From JAIEPM01 sp964546815 (lineage in GTDB: Bacteria > Cyanobacteriota > Vampirovibrionia > Obscuribacterales > Obscuribacteraceae): a stretch of DNA of 64,000 nucleotides. Location: the NCBI GenBank assembly GCA_964546815.1, contig CAZJLR010000008.1, forward strand, positions 88,126 through 152,125, read 5' to 3'. The notes below the pieces were generated by a model. It was not told the origin of the DNA. It saw nothing but the letters and a program-made list of their open reading frames with translations, and ran no database searches. Within the stretch, counting starts at the first letter, position 1; each line of letters begins with the position of its first letter. This document shows positions 52,098 through 60,728 of this stretch, piece by piece. The position numbers and the translations under genes were made by a program.

Positions 52098-53078
52098 TCA
52101 ATGTCGGCAACTAGCAGTGGCCGGTTTTGATAGTGCAATGGCACGTGGAAAAAGAATGCTGTTCTCTTTATGGACATGCTTGTGCATTTGCAATTCAATC
52201 TCAGCCAGTGAACTTAGGAGACCTCGAAATGAGTTGCATGCGTTTGCAGGCGGAGTGTAGTCGTTAGTGAGATTACGCATAGAAGTCATCATTTCTCCGG
52301 CAGCATCATGTTCATGAGTCATCACCGATATAGGATTCTCAATGCCTCCGCCACAACCGAATTGCGATCCTGATCCACTTTCCATACCATTTATGGCAGG
52401 GAACAAAATCATTTCTTCTTTTTGCATATGAAGTTCAAGCTCTGCCTTAAAGCGTTGGAATATTTCTAAAACAGTCAGCATCTCCGGATGATTTTCGCCG
52501 TGAACTCGCGCTACTTTTTTGGCAAGTTCTTGTACACGAGGCAAATCTTCTCGTAAAGGTTGATGATATGTTTTGACAATGTGCTCAGTGAGCTCTTTCA
52601 AGCTTGCTTTGTTCCAGTCAGGCTCATCTTGCTGTAGCTGTTTGTATTCGACAGCCAAGAGTTTCTCCACTACTTCATCGACATTCAGTCCTTTCTTCTT
52701 GCAAGATATTTCCAGGCTTACTTTGCCGCCGCAGCAGTAATCAATTCCCAGCTGCTCCAAGACGACAGCCAGTGAAGGGCGCTCTGCTACTAGCTGTCCT
52801 ACTGTCCCGCTTTTGTACGCAGCAACTAATGCTTGCCTGAATTCACTCTGCTTTGCCAATTCTGATGTTCCGGAATGGGCTGCGCAAGACTCCTCAATTG
52901 CTGTGTAACTAACACAAGAACACGGCTGAAAAACATCTTTTGCTGATTTGCACTCCGGACATTTCCAATCATCTGGTAATGTTTCGAACTTCGCCACATT
53001 CGAGTGTTTGCCGGCATCATGCAACGATTCATCATAGACATAGTTGCAAACCGTGCAAATACTTTTTGCGCCTGACAT
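52098..53078 (-). CDS. ric: Rubredoxin-RIC fusion (copy 2)
   Basis: 326 residues, colinear with copy 1. The rubredoxin domain is nearly full length (C8, C11, C40, C43; 28 residues between the pairs). The ScdA N-terminal domain has DYCCGGK, and the hemerythrin domain has ELHMQKEEMILFP, MTHEHDAAGE and MHKHVHKENSILFP. GGAGG lies just upstream of the ATG. Role as for copy 1: repair of NO-damaged Fe-S clusters with built-in electron delivery. Promoter with activator palindrome and start-site operator. Confidence 0.9.
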   Translation of the reverse strand: MSGAKSICTVCNYVYDESLHDAGKHSNVAKFETLPDDWKCPECKSAKDVFQPCSCVSYTAIEESCAAHSGTSELAKQSEFRQALVAAYKSGTVGQLVAERPSLAVVLEQLGIDYCCGGKVSLEISCKKKGLNVDEVVEKLLAVEYKQLQQDEPDWNKASLKELTEHIVKTYHQPLREDLPRVQELAKKVARVHGENHPEMLTVLEIFQRFKAELELHMQKEEMILFPAINGMESGSGSQFGCGGGIENPISVMTHEHDAAGEMMTSMRNLTNDYTPPANACNSFRGLLSSLAEIELQMHKHVHKENSILFPRAIALSKPATASCRH

Positions 53079-53105
53079 AACTGCCTCCTTCCCCTATGGG
53101 ATATT

Positions 53106-53165
53106 TAGACCTTTATGTCTACTTTATCAAAATAGCTCTCCGGCAAATATCGTCCGTTGGGATGA
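53106..53165 (-). promoter_or_regulatory. Promoter of ric copy 2: activator palindrome, -10 box and start-site operator
   Basis: TCGTCC-GTTG-GGATGA (53150-53165), a -10 GATAAA on the minus strand (53128-53123, 29.5 nt from the centre) and a perfect palindrome TAGAC-CTTTAT-GTCTA (53106-53121) over the predicted start near 53116. Layout and loop sequence match the ric copy 1 promoter, with arm changes that keep the symmetry. Confidence 0.6.
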
Positions 53166-53222
53166 ATTCTCTAGTAGGGATTTCGAAGTAAGTGACACGC
53201 AAATAGCAATACGAATTGTCCC

Positions 53223-53549
53223 TCAAGTCTTGTTTTTGTCAGCATCCAGAATTTCATCAACCCAGGAGAGTATTGCCATCATCGAAGGAAAGCCCAAAGT
53301 CGTAACTGCAAGCAAAACGGCATGTCGAATCTCCTCTGGACTGGCTCCAGCTTCCAGGGCTCTTCTTGTATGCGAATGCACAGCACCTTCCATTTTGGCA
53401 CCAGAAGCGATGCCAAGCTTTACCAGTGCAATTTCCTTTTTGTTCAGAGGACCAGATTCGGATGCTGCAACACCTAGTGACTCGTATGCTTGAAAAACCT
53501 TTGGATAGTTTTCCTTAAATTTAAGAAAGCGCCCTGGAAGTTTAATCAT
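53223..53549 (-). CDS. Carboxymuconolactone decarboxylase/AhpD-like protein
   Basis: 108 residues from ATG 53549 (frame open to 53588). Helical CMD-family pattern: LNKKEIALVKLGIASGAKMEGA, HTRRALEAGASPEEIRHAVLLAV. The CxxC redox pair of AhpD is absent (GAKMEGAVHSH), so peroxidase-partner activity is unlikely. Such proteins occur beside oxidoreductases and can be gamma-carboxymuconolactone decarboxylase-like. It is divergent from the acyl-CoA dehydrogenase gene. Confidence 0.8.
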   Translation of the reverse strand: MIKLPGRFLKFKENYPKVFQAYESLGVAASESGPLNKKEIALVKLGIASGAKMEGAVHSHTRRALEAGASPEEIRHAVLLAVTTLGFPSMMAILSWVDEILDADKNKT

Positions 53550-53746
53550 TGTGATTGTCTCTGTGTGTAGCTGAATTGAGTGCTTCAAAAAAGCATTTTG
53601 TAACGATACACGATCTTTTCAGCTTTTGCCTGAAGGAGTAAAAAACAACTGGATGCGAAAGACTAAATTCAAACTTCATTCTTACGAAGGAGAATAGATC
53701 CCTGCAAAAGATATACCATTGCGATGAAAAACTGCAGGAGGCTGCC

Positions 53747-54889
53747 ATGGTTAGTTTTAACTTGGGTGAAGAACAGGTGCAAATACAGAATCTGGCACGT
53801 GAGTTTGCTGAGCGTGAAATCGTTCCTAAAGCTGCGCATCACGACCAAACTGGTGAATTTCCCAGAGAAATTTGCAAAAAAGCCTGGGAGCTGGGTTTGA
53901 TGAATGGGCACATTCCGGAACAATACGGCGGACTTGGTCTTGGCGTCTTCGACTCTTGCCTTGTGGCAGAAGAGATCGCCGCAGGCTGCACAGGTATTGG
54001 CACAGCCATGGAAGCTAATAATCTGGCAGAAGCGCCATTGATTGTAGCCGGCTCTGATGAGCAAAAGAAGCGCTTCTTGACTCCCATGACAGAGGAGTTA
54101 CTTTTTGCGGCGTATTGCGTTACTGAACCGGATGCCGGTTCAGACGTAGCTGGAATCAAATCTGTGGCAAAGAAAGTCGGCGACGAATATATCCTAAATG
54201 GCCAAAAAATGTGGATAACAAATGCTGGAGTTGCCACATGGTTTTACGTTCTTGCCTATACAGATCCAAGCCAGGGACACAAAGGGATGTCATCATTTGT
54301 TGTGTCTGCGGATAGTCCAGGAATAAGTATCGGCAAGAAAGAAATGAATATGGGACAAAGAGCTAGCGATACACGCTCAATTAGTTTTGAGGACGTAAAG
54401 ATACCGGCAAGCAATCTTGTTGGAAGCGAGGGGCAGGGATTCAAGATCTCCATGTCTGCATTTGATCACACTCGTCCGCTCGTGGCGTCGGCAGCCGTCG
54501 GCCTGGCGAAATCAGCAATGACACACGCAGTGCGATATTCCAAAGAACGCAAAACATTTGGACAGGCAATAAGCAACTATCAAGCAATCAGTTTTATGCT
54601 TGCCGATATGGACAAAGATATTGAGGCAGCACGACTTTTATGCTGGAAGGCTGCATCACTCATTGATAACGGTCAAAGGAATACCAGGGAAGCAGCAATA
54701 GCAAAGGCATTCTCTGCCGATATTGCTATGCGTGTTGCTACCGATGCGGTACAGATCTTTGGGGGCTATGGATTCTCTCGTGAATACCCTGTTGAAAAGC
54801 TCATGCGAGACGCCAAAATATTTCAGATTTACGAGGGAACCAGTCAGATTCAACGTCTCATTATCAGTCGCCACTTGCTTTCGAGCTAA
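53747..54889 (+). CDS. Acyl-CoA dehydrogenase
   Basis: 380 residues, normal for the family. FAD and substrate motifs are present: YCVTEPDAGSDVAGIKS (signature 1), WITNAGVA, and the C-terminal signature QIFGGYGFSREYPVEKLMRDAK with the catalytic Glu expected in YEGTSQIQ. It oxidises acyl-CoA to enoyl-CoA and passes electrons to ETF. No ETF or thiolase is adjacent. The upstream region lacks a clear copy of the window palindrome. Confidence 0.95.
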   Translation: MVSFNLGEEQVQIQNLAREFAEREIVPKAAHHDQTGEFPREICKKAWELGLMNGHIPEQYGGLGLGVFDSCLVAEEIAAGCTGIGTAMEANNLAEAPLIVAGSDEQKKRFLTPMTEELLFAAYCVTEPDAGSDVAGIKSVAKKVGDEYILNGQKMWITNAGVATWFYVLAYTDPSQGHKGMSSFVVSADSPGISIGKKEMNMGQRASDTRSISFEDVKIPASNLVGSEGQGFKISMSAFDHTRPLVASAAVGLAKSAMTHAVRYSKERKTFGQAISNYQAISFMLADMDKDIEAARLLCWKAASLIDNGQRNTREAAIAKAFSADIAMRVATDAVQIFGGYGFSREYPVEKLMRDAKIFQIYEGTSQIQRLIISRHLLSS

Positions 54890-54906
54890 GTATCTAAGCG
54901 ATTTTC

Positions 54907-55896
54907 TCAGGCTGCATATATGCTTGTCTTGCCCTCCAAAATGACTGCATCGTCAAGCAGACCAAGTCGGCGAAAAATTAGAAGCAATGATTCTGTTTTG
55001 GTTTCACGGCCTTTCTGGCATCCCATTTCGAATACCTCTAAGGCTGCTCCACAGTATTTAGATGCTTCATCAAGGCAACCTTTGGAGCAGTACACGTCAG
55101 CTATTGCTTGAAATTGACTGCCTGTATCGGAAGCGGAGCTGTTTCCACGTTCGCGGAGTTCGGATGCTTTTTTGCATTGCTTTTGGCCTTCGCTATGTTT
55201 GTCTTGTTCACATAGAGCCATTCCGAGTTGATTGAGGATTCTGGCTTGCTCTTTTTCTGAGGTGATTTGCAGGTCTTGTGCAATTGAAAGAGCTCTTTTG
55301 TACAAAGACTCAGCCTGTGCTGAATCGCCCATTCTAAAGGCCATCAAACCTAGAGAACATAAGACGGACACGAATTCATTAGTGCCGAGCCGACCTGCAT
55401 CCTTTGCTGTCTGCATATACTCAGAATAGTATTTGTTCGCCTCAGGGTAATCAGACTGCATCCAATAAATCGCAGTTAGTCTTAGCAAGTTCCGGGCAAT
55501 TGCCTTAAAAGGTTGGTAGCTGCAATCTCGCAAAACCTTGTATAAATCGCGCTGAGCAACTAAGGCAAGATCGAAGGTCTCTTCCCAAAGTGCCTGAATG
55601 TATAAGTCGTCAAAGAATGTCGGCGGTCGTGAGTCATAGCCTTCTCTTTCAAATACTTGGTTTGCTTTGTCGTAAAACTCGCGAGAAACTGCTAGCTTTC
55701 CTCGGTCTCGGTAACTGTTTGCTAATAGGTGATAAACCCTCGCCCTTAGTTCAGTATTCACTAGCATGTCAGTTTGCAGTGTTCCGCTACTTTCCAAAAG
55801 AAACTGCTCAGCTAGGGCGTAATTACCTGAATTAGCTGCCTTTGCAGCTTGCTCAATCAAGCTCTGTACGCTGCCATCATGTATCGCACCAGTCAT
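54907..55896 (-). CDS. TPR-repeat protein
   Basis: 329 residues from ATG 55896, about nine bases after GGAGG; the frame continues to 55986 through a repetitive ELELEL stretch that is probably untranslated. Several TPR units are visible (SGNYALAEQFLLES, MGDSAQAESLYKRALSIA, QDKHSEGQKQCKKASEL). No signal peptide or enzyme domain. Partner unknown. It converges with the acyl-CoA dehydrogenase gene. Confidence 0.75.
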   Translation of the reverse strand: MTGAIHDGSVQSLIEQAAKAANSGNYALAEQFLLESSGTLQTDMLVNTELRARVYHLLANSYRDRGKLAVSREFYDKANQVFEREGYDSRPPTFFDDLYIQALWEETFDLALVAQRDLYKVLRDCSYQPFKAIARNLLRLTAIYWMQSDYPEANKYYSEYMQTAKDAGRLGTNEFVSVLCSLGLMAFRMGDSAQAESLYKRALSIAQDLQITSEKEQARILNQLGMALCEQDKHSEGQKQCKKASELRERGNSSASDTGSQFQAIADVYCSKGCLDEASKYCGAALEVFEMGCQKGRETKTESLLLIFRRLGLLDDAVILEGKTSIYAA

Positions 55897-55929
55897 GATC
55901 TCATCCCTCCGCCAATGTTTGTGATTCTG

Positions 55930-55952
55930 TTCAAGTTCAAGTTCAAGTTCAA
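55930..55952. repeat. Hexanucleotide microsatellite
   Basis: TTCAAG repeated nearly four times, 34 bp upstream of the TPR gene start. Units of six would change promoter spacing but not a reading frame. Confidence 0.6.
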
Positions 55953-56119
55953 ATTGCAGGACTAGGACCGGCACGCGCCAATTCATGAAACAAGATTACT
56001 ACGATGTATTGATCAAGTTAATGCCAGGTTTTTACTAGTTACTTCCAAGTTATCACAAGCAATGCGGGCATAAAGTGGTGACAAAATAGAAACCACCTCT
56101 AGACGGAGTTAGCTTCGAC

Positions 56120-56542
56120 TTACTCGCTTTCTTTAGAACTTCGTGATCGTCTCTGTGGGCAACTCAATAATTCTGGTTGAGCAAAATAGGCTTTTTCGAT
56201 TGAGCATTTACAGCTACTGCAGTCATTTGTCTTGCTCATTTCTTCATTCAAGCTTTTGATTTGTTCAAGTATTCCACATAGCTTTTGTCCGTGCTCGGTG
56301 AGGCTATATTCAACTCTCAGTGGTTTGCCCGGAGATTCATATCGGCTGACTAAACCCGCCTCCCCCATGATCTGGAGCCGTCTACAAAGAGTTTTCATGC
56401 TAAGTCCTGGAATGTGCAGGAGAAATCTTCTGGTTCTGGTGGGCTTCAGTGCAAGTTCCCGCACAATTTCAACTGTCCATTTTGCACTGATGATTTCAAG
56501 CAATGCATTAATTGGACAAGCAGAATTGTAAGGGAGAGACAT
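56120..56542 (-). CDS. HxlR-family transcriptional regulator
   Basis: 140 residues. Winged helix of the HxlR type: CPINALLEIISAKWTVEIVREL, SMKTLCRRLQIMGEAGLV, VEYSLTEHG. The family Cys at position 9 is present, and the tail has CSSCKC, an extra Cys cluster that might sense redox or metal. It is divergent from the third NnrS-like gene, the usual position for a regulator of that gene. Confidence 0.85.
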   Translation of the reverse strand: MSLPYNSACPINALLEIISAKWTVEIVRELALKPTRTRRFLLHIPGLSMKTLCRRLQIMGEAGLVSRYESPGKPLRVEYSLTEHGQKLCGILEQIKSLNEEMSKTNDCSSCKCSIEKAYFAQPELLSCPQRRSRSSKESE

Positions 56543-56631
56543 ACTTCACACCAAGATTATTCTCTTCTATTCAAGCTTATACAAACAACGGAGTAAATCA
56601 TTCGGAAGAAGGAGAAGAACTCTTTTCCTCT

Positions 56632-56675
56632 TATCCTATCGGACGATGTTCGATTAGATCGACTTAGTTAAGATA
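56632..56675 (+). promoter_or_regulatory. Promoter of NnrS-like copy 3: palindrome and -10 box
   Basis: TTATCC-TATC-GGACGA (56632-56647) and TAAGAT (56670-56675), 30.5 nt from the palindrome centre, the same geometry as at the hemY and ric genes. The predicted start near 56682 precedes the GTG start by 37 nt. Confidence 0.55.
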
Positions 56676-56718
56676 AATATGTTGTGCTGCCTTATGGTCA
56701 AAATCAAAAAGGTGTTTA

Positions 56719-58059
56719 GTGTCCAGAGACTCATGCCTGATCTCTAGTTCGTCCAATCTTGGCTCGGCGCATTTCGATCGCGAGCGCAGCTTGATTCACC
56801 TTCTAACTGCATTTTTGGCTTCCGGTATTTTCTTTATGTTCATACCAGGAACTCTGCTTGGAGTTTGGAATCTTATTGAAATTGGCAATCAGCATAATCC
56901 GAGTGCGGCAGCTTCACCCTGGATACAAGCTCACGGTCATGCCCAAGTATTTGGCTGGATCGGTTCCTTCATTCTTGGAATAGGATTTTATTCAATTCCC
57001 AAACTCAGAAAGGTCTGTTCAGCGAATTTTATTGAAGGATGGTTTTGCCTGGGGCTTTGGAGTTTGGGCGTTGCTATGCGCTGGTTTGCGATGATAAGCG
57101 GATATTCATGGCGAATCTTGATGCCGGCTTCGGCACTGATGGAGCTATCTGCAGTTCTTCTTTTTGTTTGGGTTACCATGGCTGGTAACCGGCTTAGCAA
57201 AAGTGAAAAGAAAGGAATAGATGCATGGGCTATTCTGGTGATTAGCGGTACCTTAATGTGGGTGCTTCTTATGCTCTCCAACCTGCAAATGATGATTCAA
57301 TTGTCGACCCAAGACAGCCCTATTGTTCCAGTCGATATCGGACGAAAGTTTTTATTTTCAGCAGTTTGGGCTTGGATAATACCAATAGTCTGGGGACTTT
57401 CAAGCAGATGGCTTCCAATCTTTCTTGGCTTAACAAGCCCTAAGACAAAGCTTCTCAAGCTAGCTGCCGTATTGAATATTTTCGCAGTTCTGCTCTATGA
57501 TCTGGGTGTACACTTGGTTCCGGAGTTACTCATTTTAAGTTCATGCTGCATGTTTGTTGGAGGATTAAGAGTCTTGAATCAAGATCCTAAGGATCCAAAG
57601 ATTCAAGGGGTTCATCGTAGTTTTCCTCAATTCGTTCGAGTGGCCTATATATGGCTTTTGGCATCTGCCGTACTGTTTGTAAGTTCAGCCATTTTTCCTT
57701 CGGCAGTAGGCACGGCTGGAGCTGCTCGGCATGCTATTACAGTTGGGTTCTTATCTACTATGGTATTTTCTATAGGTCCTCGCGTATTACCTTCTTTTCT
57801 TAGTAGAAAAAAGATTTTTAGCGAAGCTCTGATGTTTGCCAGTTTGAGTTTACTCTCTTGTGGTTGCCTCTTGCGTGTATGCTCTCAAATTCTTGCTTAT
57901 GATTTTTCGTTTGCATTCTCCTGGTCAATTTTGCCTTGTTCAGCAATTATTGAACTTTTTGCTATGGCTATATTTGCTTTCAACTTGTTGGCAACATTCT
58001 TTCAACCTCCCTTACTTGAGCAGGTCTTGACTGCTCAAAAAGCTGAACCATCATTGTGA
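56719..58059 (+). CDS. NnrS-like membrane protein (copy 3)
   Basis: 446 residues, GTG start after AGGTG. Closest to copy 1 (shared WIQAHGHAQ, FGWIGSFILGIGFYSIP, AARHAITVGFLSTMVFSIGPRVLPSFL and the ending ATFFQPPLL), with about 12 helices and conserved His. Assigned to the NnrS / haem-copper oxidase-like group associated with NO. Alone in its transcript, with an upstream palindrome of the window type, and divergent from an HxlR regulator. Confidence 0.65.
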   Translation: MSRDSCLISSSSNLGSAHFDRERSLIHLLTAFLASGIFFMFIPGTLLGVWNLIEIGNQHNPSAAASPWIQAHGHAQVFGWIGSFILGIGFYSIPKLRKVCSANFIEGWFCLGLWSLGVAMRWFAMISGYSWRILMPASALMELSAVLLFVWVTMAGNRLSKSEKKGIDAWAILVISGTLMWVLLMLSNLQMMIQLSTQDSPIVPVDIGRKFLFSAVWAWIIPIVWGLSSRWLPIFLGLTSPKTKLLKLAAVLNIFAVLLYDLGVHLVPELLILSSCCMFVGGLRVLNQDPKDPKIQGVHRSFPQFVRVAYIWLLASAVLFVSSAIFPSAVGTAGAARHAITVGFLSTMVFSIGPRVLPSFLSRKKIFSEALMFASLSLLSCGCLLRVCSQILAYDFSFAFSWSILPCSAIIELFAMAIFAFNLLATFFQPPLLEQVLTAQKAEPSL

Positions 58060-58201
58060 AGTGTCACTTTGAACATGTATTAGTCACGCGCTCATCCTCA
58101 ATGCTGATTACAAGGGGCTTCAGTCTAGTCATTTCGGACGTGGTTACTTATGCGAGAATGGCTCAAAATTGTCTCGGTAGCATTGAAAGCCGGAAAGAGA
58201 A

Positions 58202-59803
58202 ATGGAAATGAAGACATTCATGTGTTCGGCGCTAGTCGCTATAAGTATCTGCATCCCGATGCCTGCAGTCGCCAGCACTGAAACTGATCAAGCAGCGAAT
58301 CTGCCAATTAGGATTTCTCAAAGCGTCATTTCTGCATCAGAAGATAATTCAACGTCAGCGAATCTGCAGAATCCTTTTCTGAATGAATCCACAGTTAAAG
58401 CAGACAACTTGCTTGCAGAAAGAATAGGTTTTGACGGTTCAGTTTCCAGCGATACTAATCAGCTTGACGCCATAAGCAAACAAGTATTGCTGAAGGAAAT
58501 TGAACTTCTCAAGCTCAATACGCGCTATCGCATAGAGTCAACAAGAGTAGGACGGCAAAAACCATGGCGCCTATTTGTTTATTCGCTTGCCGGTAACACG
58601 ATGAGCGAAATAGGAATTTCACATGTTGCATATGCTCGATGGAAATACTGGCGGCGACCTGCACTGGCTACCAAGCCCTTCTTGCGAAAGGGGCCAATTT
58701 GTTTGTTGATTGGACATTCAATAATTGTTGGTGGAGTTTTGATTGAAAGCACTCTTGATCTGATAAGCGACCGGCGCCTGGAGAAAAATGGTTTTGATCC
58801 AAACGCCTGTCGAAAGAAAGTCATCGCTTTGAAAACTGATATTAACCAACTTCTAGCTTCTCGTGAATCAGCAATTCAGAACGCCTCCTTGAGCCAGAAC
58901 CAGGCTGAGGTATTGAATGTGGAAGGCAAAGTCCTATCTGATGTCAAAGACTGTGCCGTTGAAGAGTTTGGCAAGCTTGCCGTGCGCGAAAAGAAAATCA
59001 AGACGGCTCGCAATACTGCGAACCTGTTTACTTTTGCAGCCGGTACTACTGGTGGTTATATGGGAGCTCTGGGCAACCTGCTAGCCGTGTCAAATCGCAA
59101 GCCAAGGCTTGCCCTGCCGGCTGGTATCGGCTTCGTTTTGTCAGGTTCGTTTATTGCATTGACGCCGGTAGGAACAAAAGTATTTTCAATCATTTCTGCA
59201 AAGGCCGAGAAAAAGAAGGAGGCGGCCCTGCTAGGAACAAACCCGCAGAGTGCGGCTAATTTCGACACAGATCGAAGCAAGCTCGATTCGATTTTTCCGG
59301 AATCGGCAATATCTCATGAACTTGAAGGCGTCAAGCAGCGCCTGGAAATCTACAAATTGCAAAACGATCTTCTCGACAAACAAGTTATGATGGCAAAGGC
59401 CGAAGCGCATGCCAATAACAAGGAATTCGTCGAGAAACTAATTTCTAATACAATCATTGGAGGTACTAAGATTGGCTGGGGGACCCAGTTGATAGTTGCT
59501 GGTTCGGCGTGGAGCAATACTGCTCCGGCCAAGGTTCCGACTCTTCCGGTTAAGCTCGGGAAAACAGTCTTCCGGGTTCCAATTCGTCCTATGAAAACTC
59601 CGGCGCAGTTGTTTGGCCGTCGTGTTGCTCAGGGCGCTACCACATTCATTCCTGGACCGGCAACGGCTATCCTCGATACCCTGCAAGCTAGAGCGCGAGG
59701 AGAATTACGTGAACGTAACGCAAAGAGCAAAGGGACTGCAGCCGGCCAAATTCTGGCTCAACGACTGAAGACCCTTGAGGAAATGGAAGCAAAGCTGAAA
59801 TAA
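58202..59803 (+). CDS. Exported hypothetical protein with membrane segments
   Basis: 533 residues, not recognised. Signal peptide (CSALVAISICIPMPAVAS), then helical and coiled regions and hydrophobic stretches near 165-185 (CLLIGHSIIVGGVLIEST) and 280-325 (FTFAAGTTGGYMGALG, FVLSGSFIALTPVG). Ala/Lys/Glu-rich C terminus. It starts a run of plus-strand genes to 62164. Function unknown; likely envelope-located. Confidence 0.65.
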   Translation: MEMKTFMCSALVAISICIPMPAVASTETDQAANLPIRISQSVISASEDNSTSANLQNPFLNESTVKADNLLAERIGFDGSVSSDTNQLDAISKQVLLKEIELLKLNTRYRIESTRVGRQKPWRLFVYSLAGNTMSEIGISHVAYARWKYWRRPALATKPFLRKGPICLLIGHSIIVGGVLIESTLDLISDRRLEKNGFDPNACRKKVIALKTDINQLLASRESAIQNASLSQNQAEVLNVEGKVLSDVKDCAVEEFGKLAVREKKIKTARNTANLFTFAAGTTGGYMGALGNLLAVSNRKPRLALPAGIGFVLSGSFIALTPVGTKVFSIISAKAEKKKEAALLGTNPQSAANFDTDRSKLDSIFPESAISHELEGVKQRLEIYKLQNDLLDKQVMMAKAEAHANNKEFVEKLISNTIIGGTKIGWGTQLIVAGSAWSNTAPAKVPTLPVKLGKTVFRVPIRPMKTPAQLFGRRVAQGATTFIPGPATAILDTLQARARGELRERNAKSKGTAAGQILAQRLKTLEEMEAKLK

Positions 59804-59842
59804 TTTGAGTGCAATTTGATTCGATGGAGGAAATTCATATTC

Positions 59843-60286
59843 ATGCAAGCAGAAAAAAGAGAGATTAAAGCAGGCGTCACTTGGGCCTTAATTGTAGGGC
59901 CACTTGCGCTGTCTCCTTTCGCGTATGCAGACGAAGCGAACAATTCGGGACAAAAGACTCCAACGAAGAAGTGCATGTCGGATATTTTGCAGGGCTGTAG
60001 TGACAGAGAGCAGAGAACTTCGCAGGCGCTCGGCAACTTAATAGATAAGCTCTCTGCTGCGTCTAGTTCGAACAACCCGGACAAGATGAAAGCGGCTCTG
60101 GAAGACTCTCGAAGCGCATTGGCTGATATGAAAAAGGATCACGATAAAAGCAGTGAAGTTTTGAAAAGACTCCATGACAGAGTCGAAAGACTGAAGAAGC
60201 AGATTAAGGTCACAAAGCAGGAGCATGAAAAAGCTGCAAGTATGATTGAAGACTCGGATATGGACGACACAATTTGGGCATACTAA
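59843..60286 (+). CDS. Exported coiled-coil hypothetical protein
   Basis: 147 residues from ATG 59843 after GGAGG; the frame continues to a TTG at 59816. Signal peptide ALIVGPLALSPFAYA, then CMSDILQGC and a long charged helix (RSALADMKKDHDKSSEVLKR) predicted as coiled coil, ending in an acidic DSDMDDT. 39 nt after the previous gene, probably the same transcript. Not recognised. Confidence 0.6.
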   Translation: MQAEKREIKAGVTWALIVGPLALSPFAYADEANNSGQKTPTKKCMSDILQGCSDREQRTSQALGNLIDKLSAASSSNNPDKMKAALEDSRSALADMKKDHDKSSEVLKRLHDRVERLKKQIKVTKQEHEKAASMIEDSDMDDTIWAY

Positions 60287-60317
60287 ATCAACTTTCAAGC
60301 TGTGATCAGGCTAAGCA

Positions 60318-60728
60318 TTGGGTAGCTATATAAGGTCTTTCTCGCAGGAGCAAAAAGGTACGGTTGAAATCACCGTACATTTTGTCTTAATCCAGTCTGA
60401 TACACTTGGCACAGCACTTAGTAAGGGGCCTACCAACATGGTGCTTTATGAATCAAGTGTTAAACCAGAGCTTGTAGGAAGTCAGATACGTTTTACCTTT
60501 TCAAACATTGAGCCTAATGAGGATGATAATTTAGCTATTGAATTCGGAAAAATGACCAAGAAACAGGCTGCGTCATATTTCACACGTGTAATTCAATCTT
60601 ATCTCCACAATTCGCTAAGAATTTTGCCGGAAGCTGATGTTATATTGCTCAAGAGATGTATTCAAAATAACAAAACCAAAATGAATCTGGAGATACAACA
60701 TGATCATGAAAGATCAGTAATGAAATGA
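60318..60728 (+). CDS. Hypothetical protein coupled to the treble-clef gene
   Basis: 136 residues, TTG start at 60318 with AGG nearby; start uncertain. Soluble, mixed alpha/beta, not recognised. Its stop overlaps the start of the zinc-repeat gene by 4 bp (ATGA), implying coupled translation and a shared role. Confidence 0.5.
   Translation: MGSYIRSFSQEQKGTVEITVHFVLIQSDTLGTALSKGPTNMVLYESSVKPELVGSQIRFTFSNIEPNEDDNLAIEFGKMTKKQAASYFTRVIQSYLHNSLRILPEADVILLKRCIQNNKTKMNLEIQHDHERSVMK

Noticed and set aside
7558..56675. Classic Fnr boxes (TTGAT-N4-ATCAA)
   Set aside because: Spacing fits, but none of the sites has TTGAT half-sites; all have CATCC-like halves, so they are reported as a different motif.
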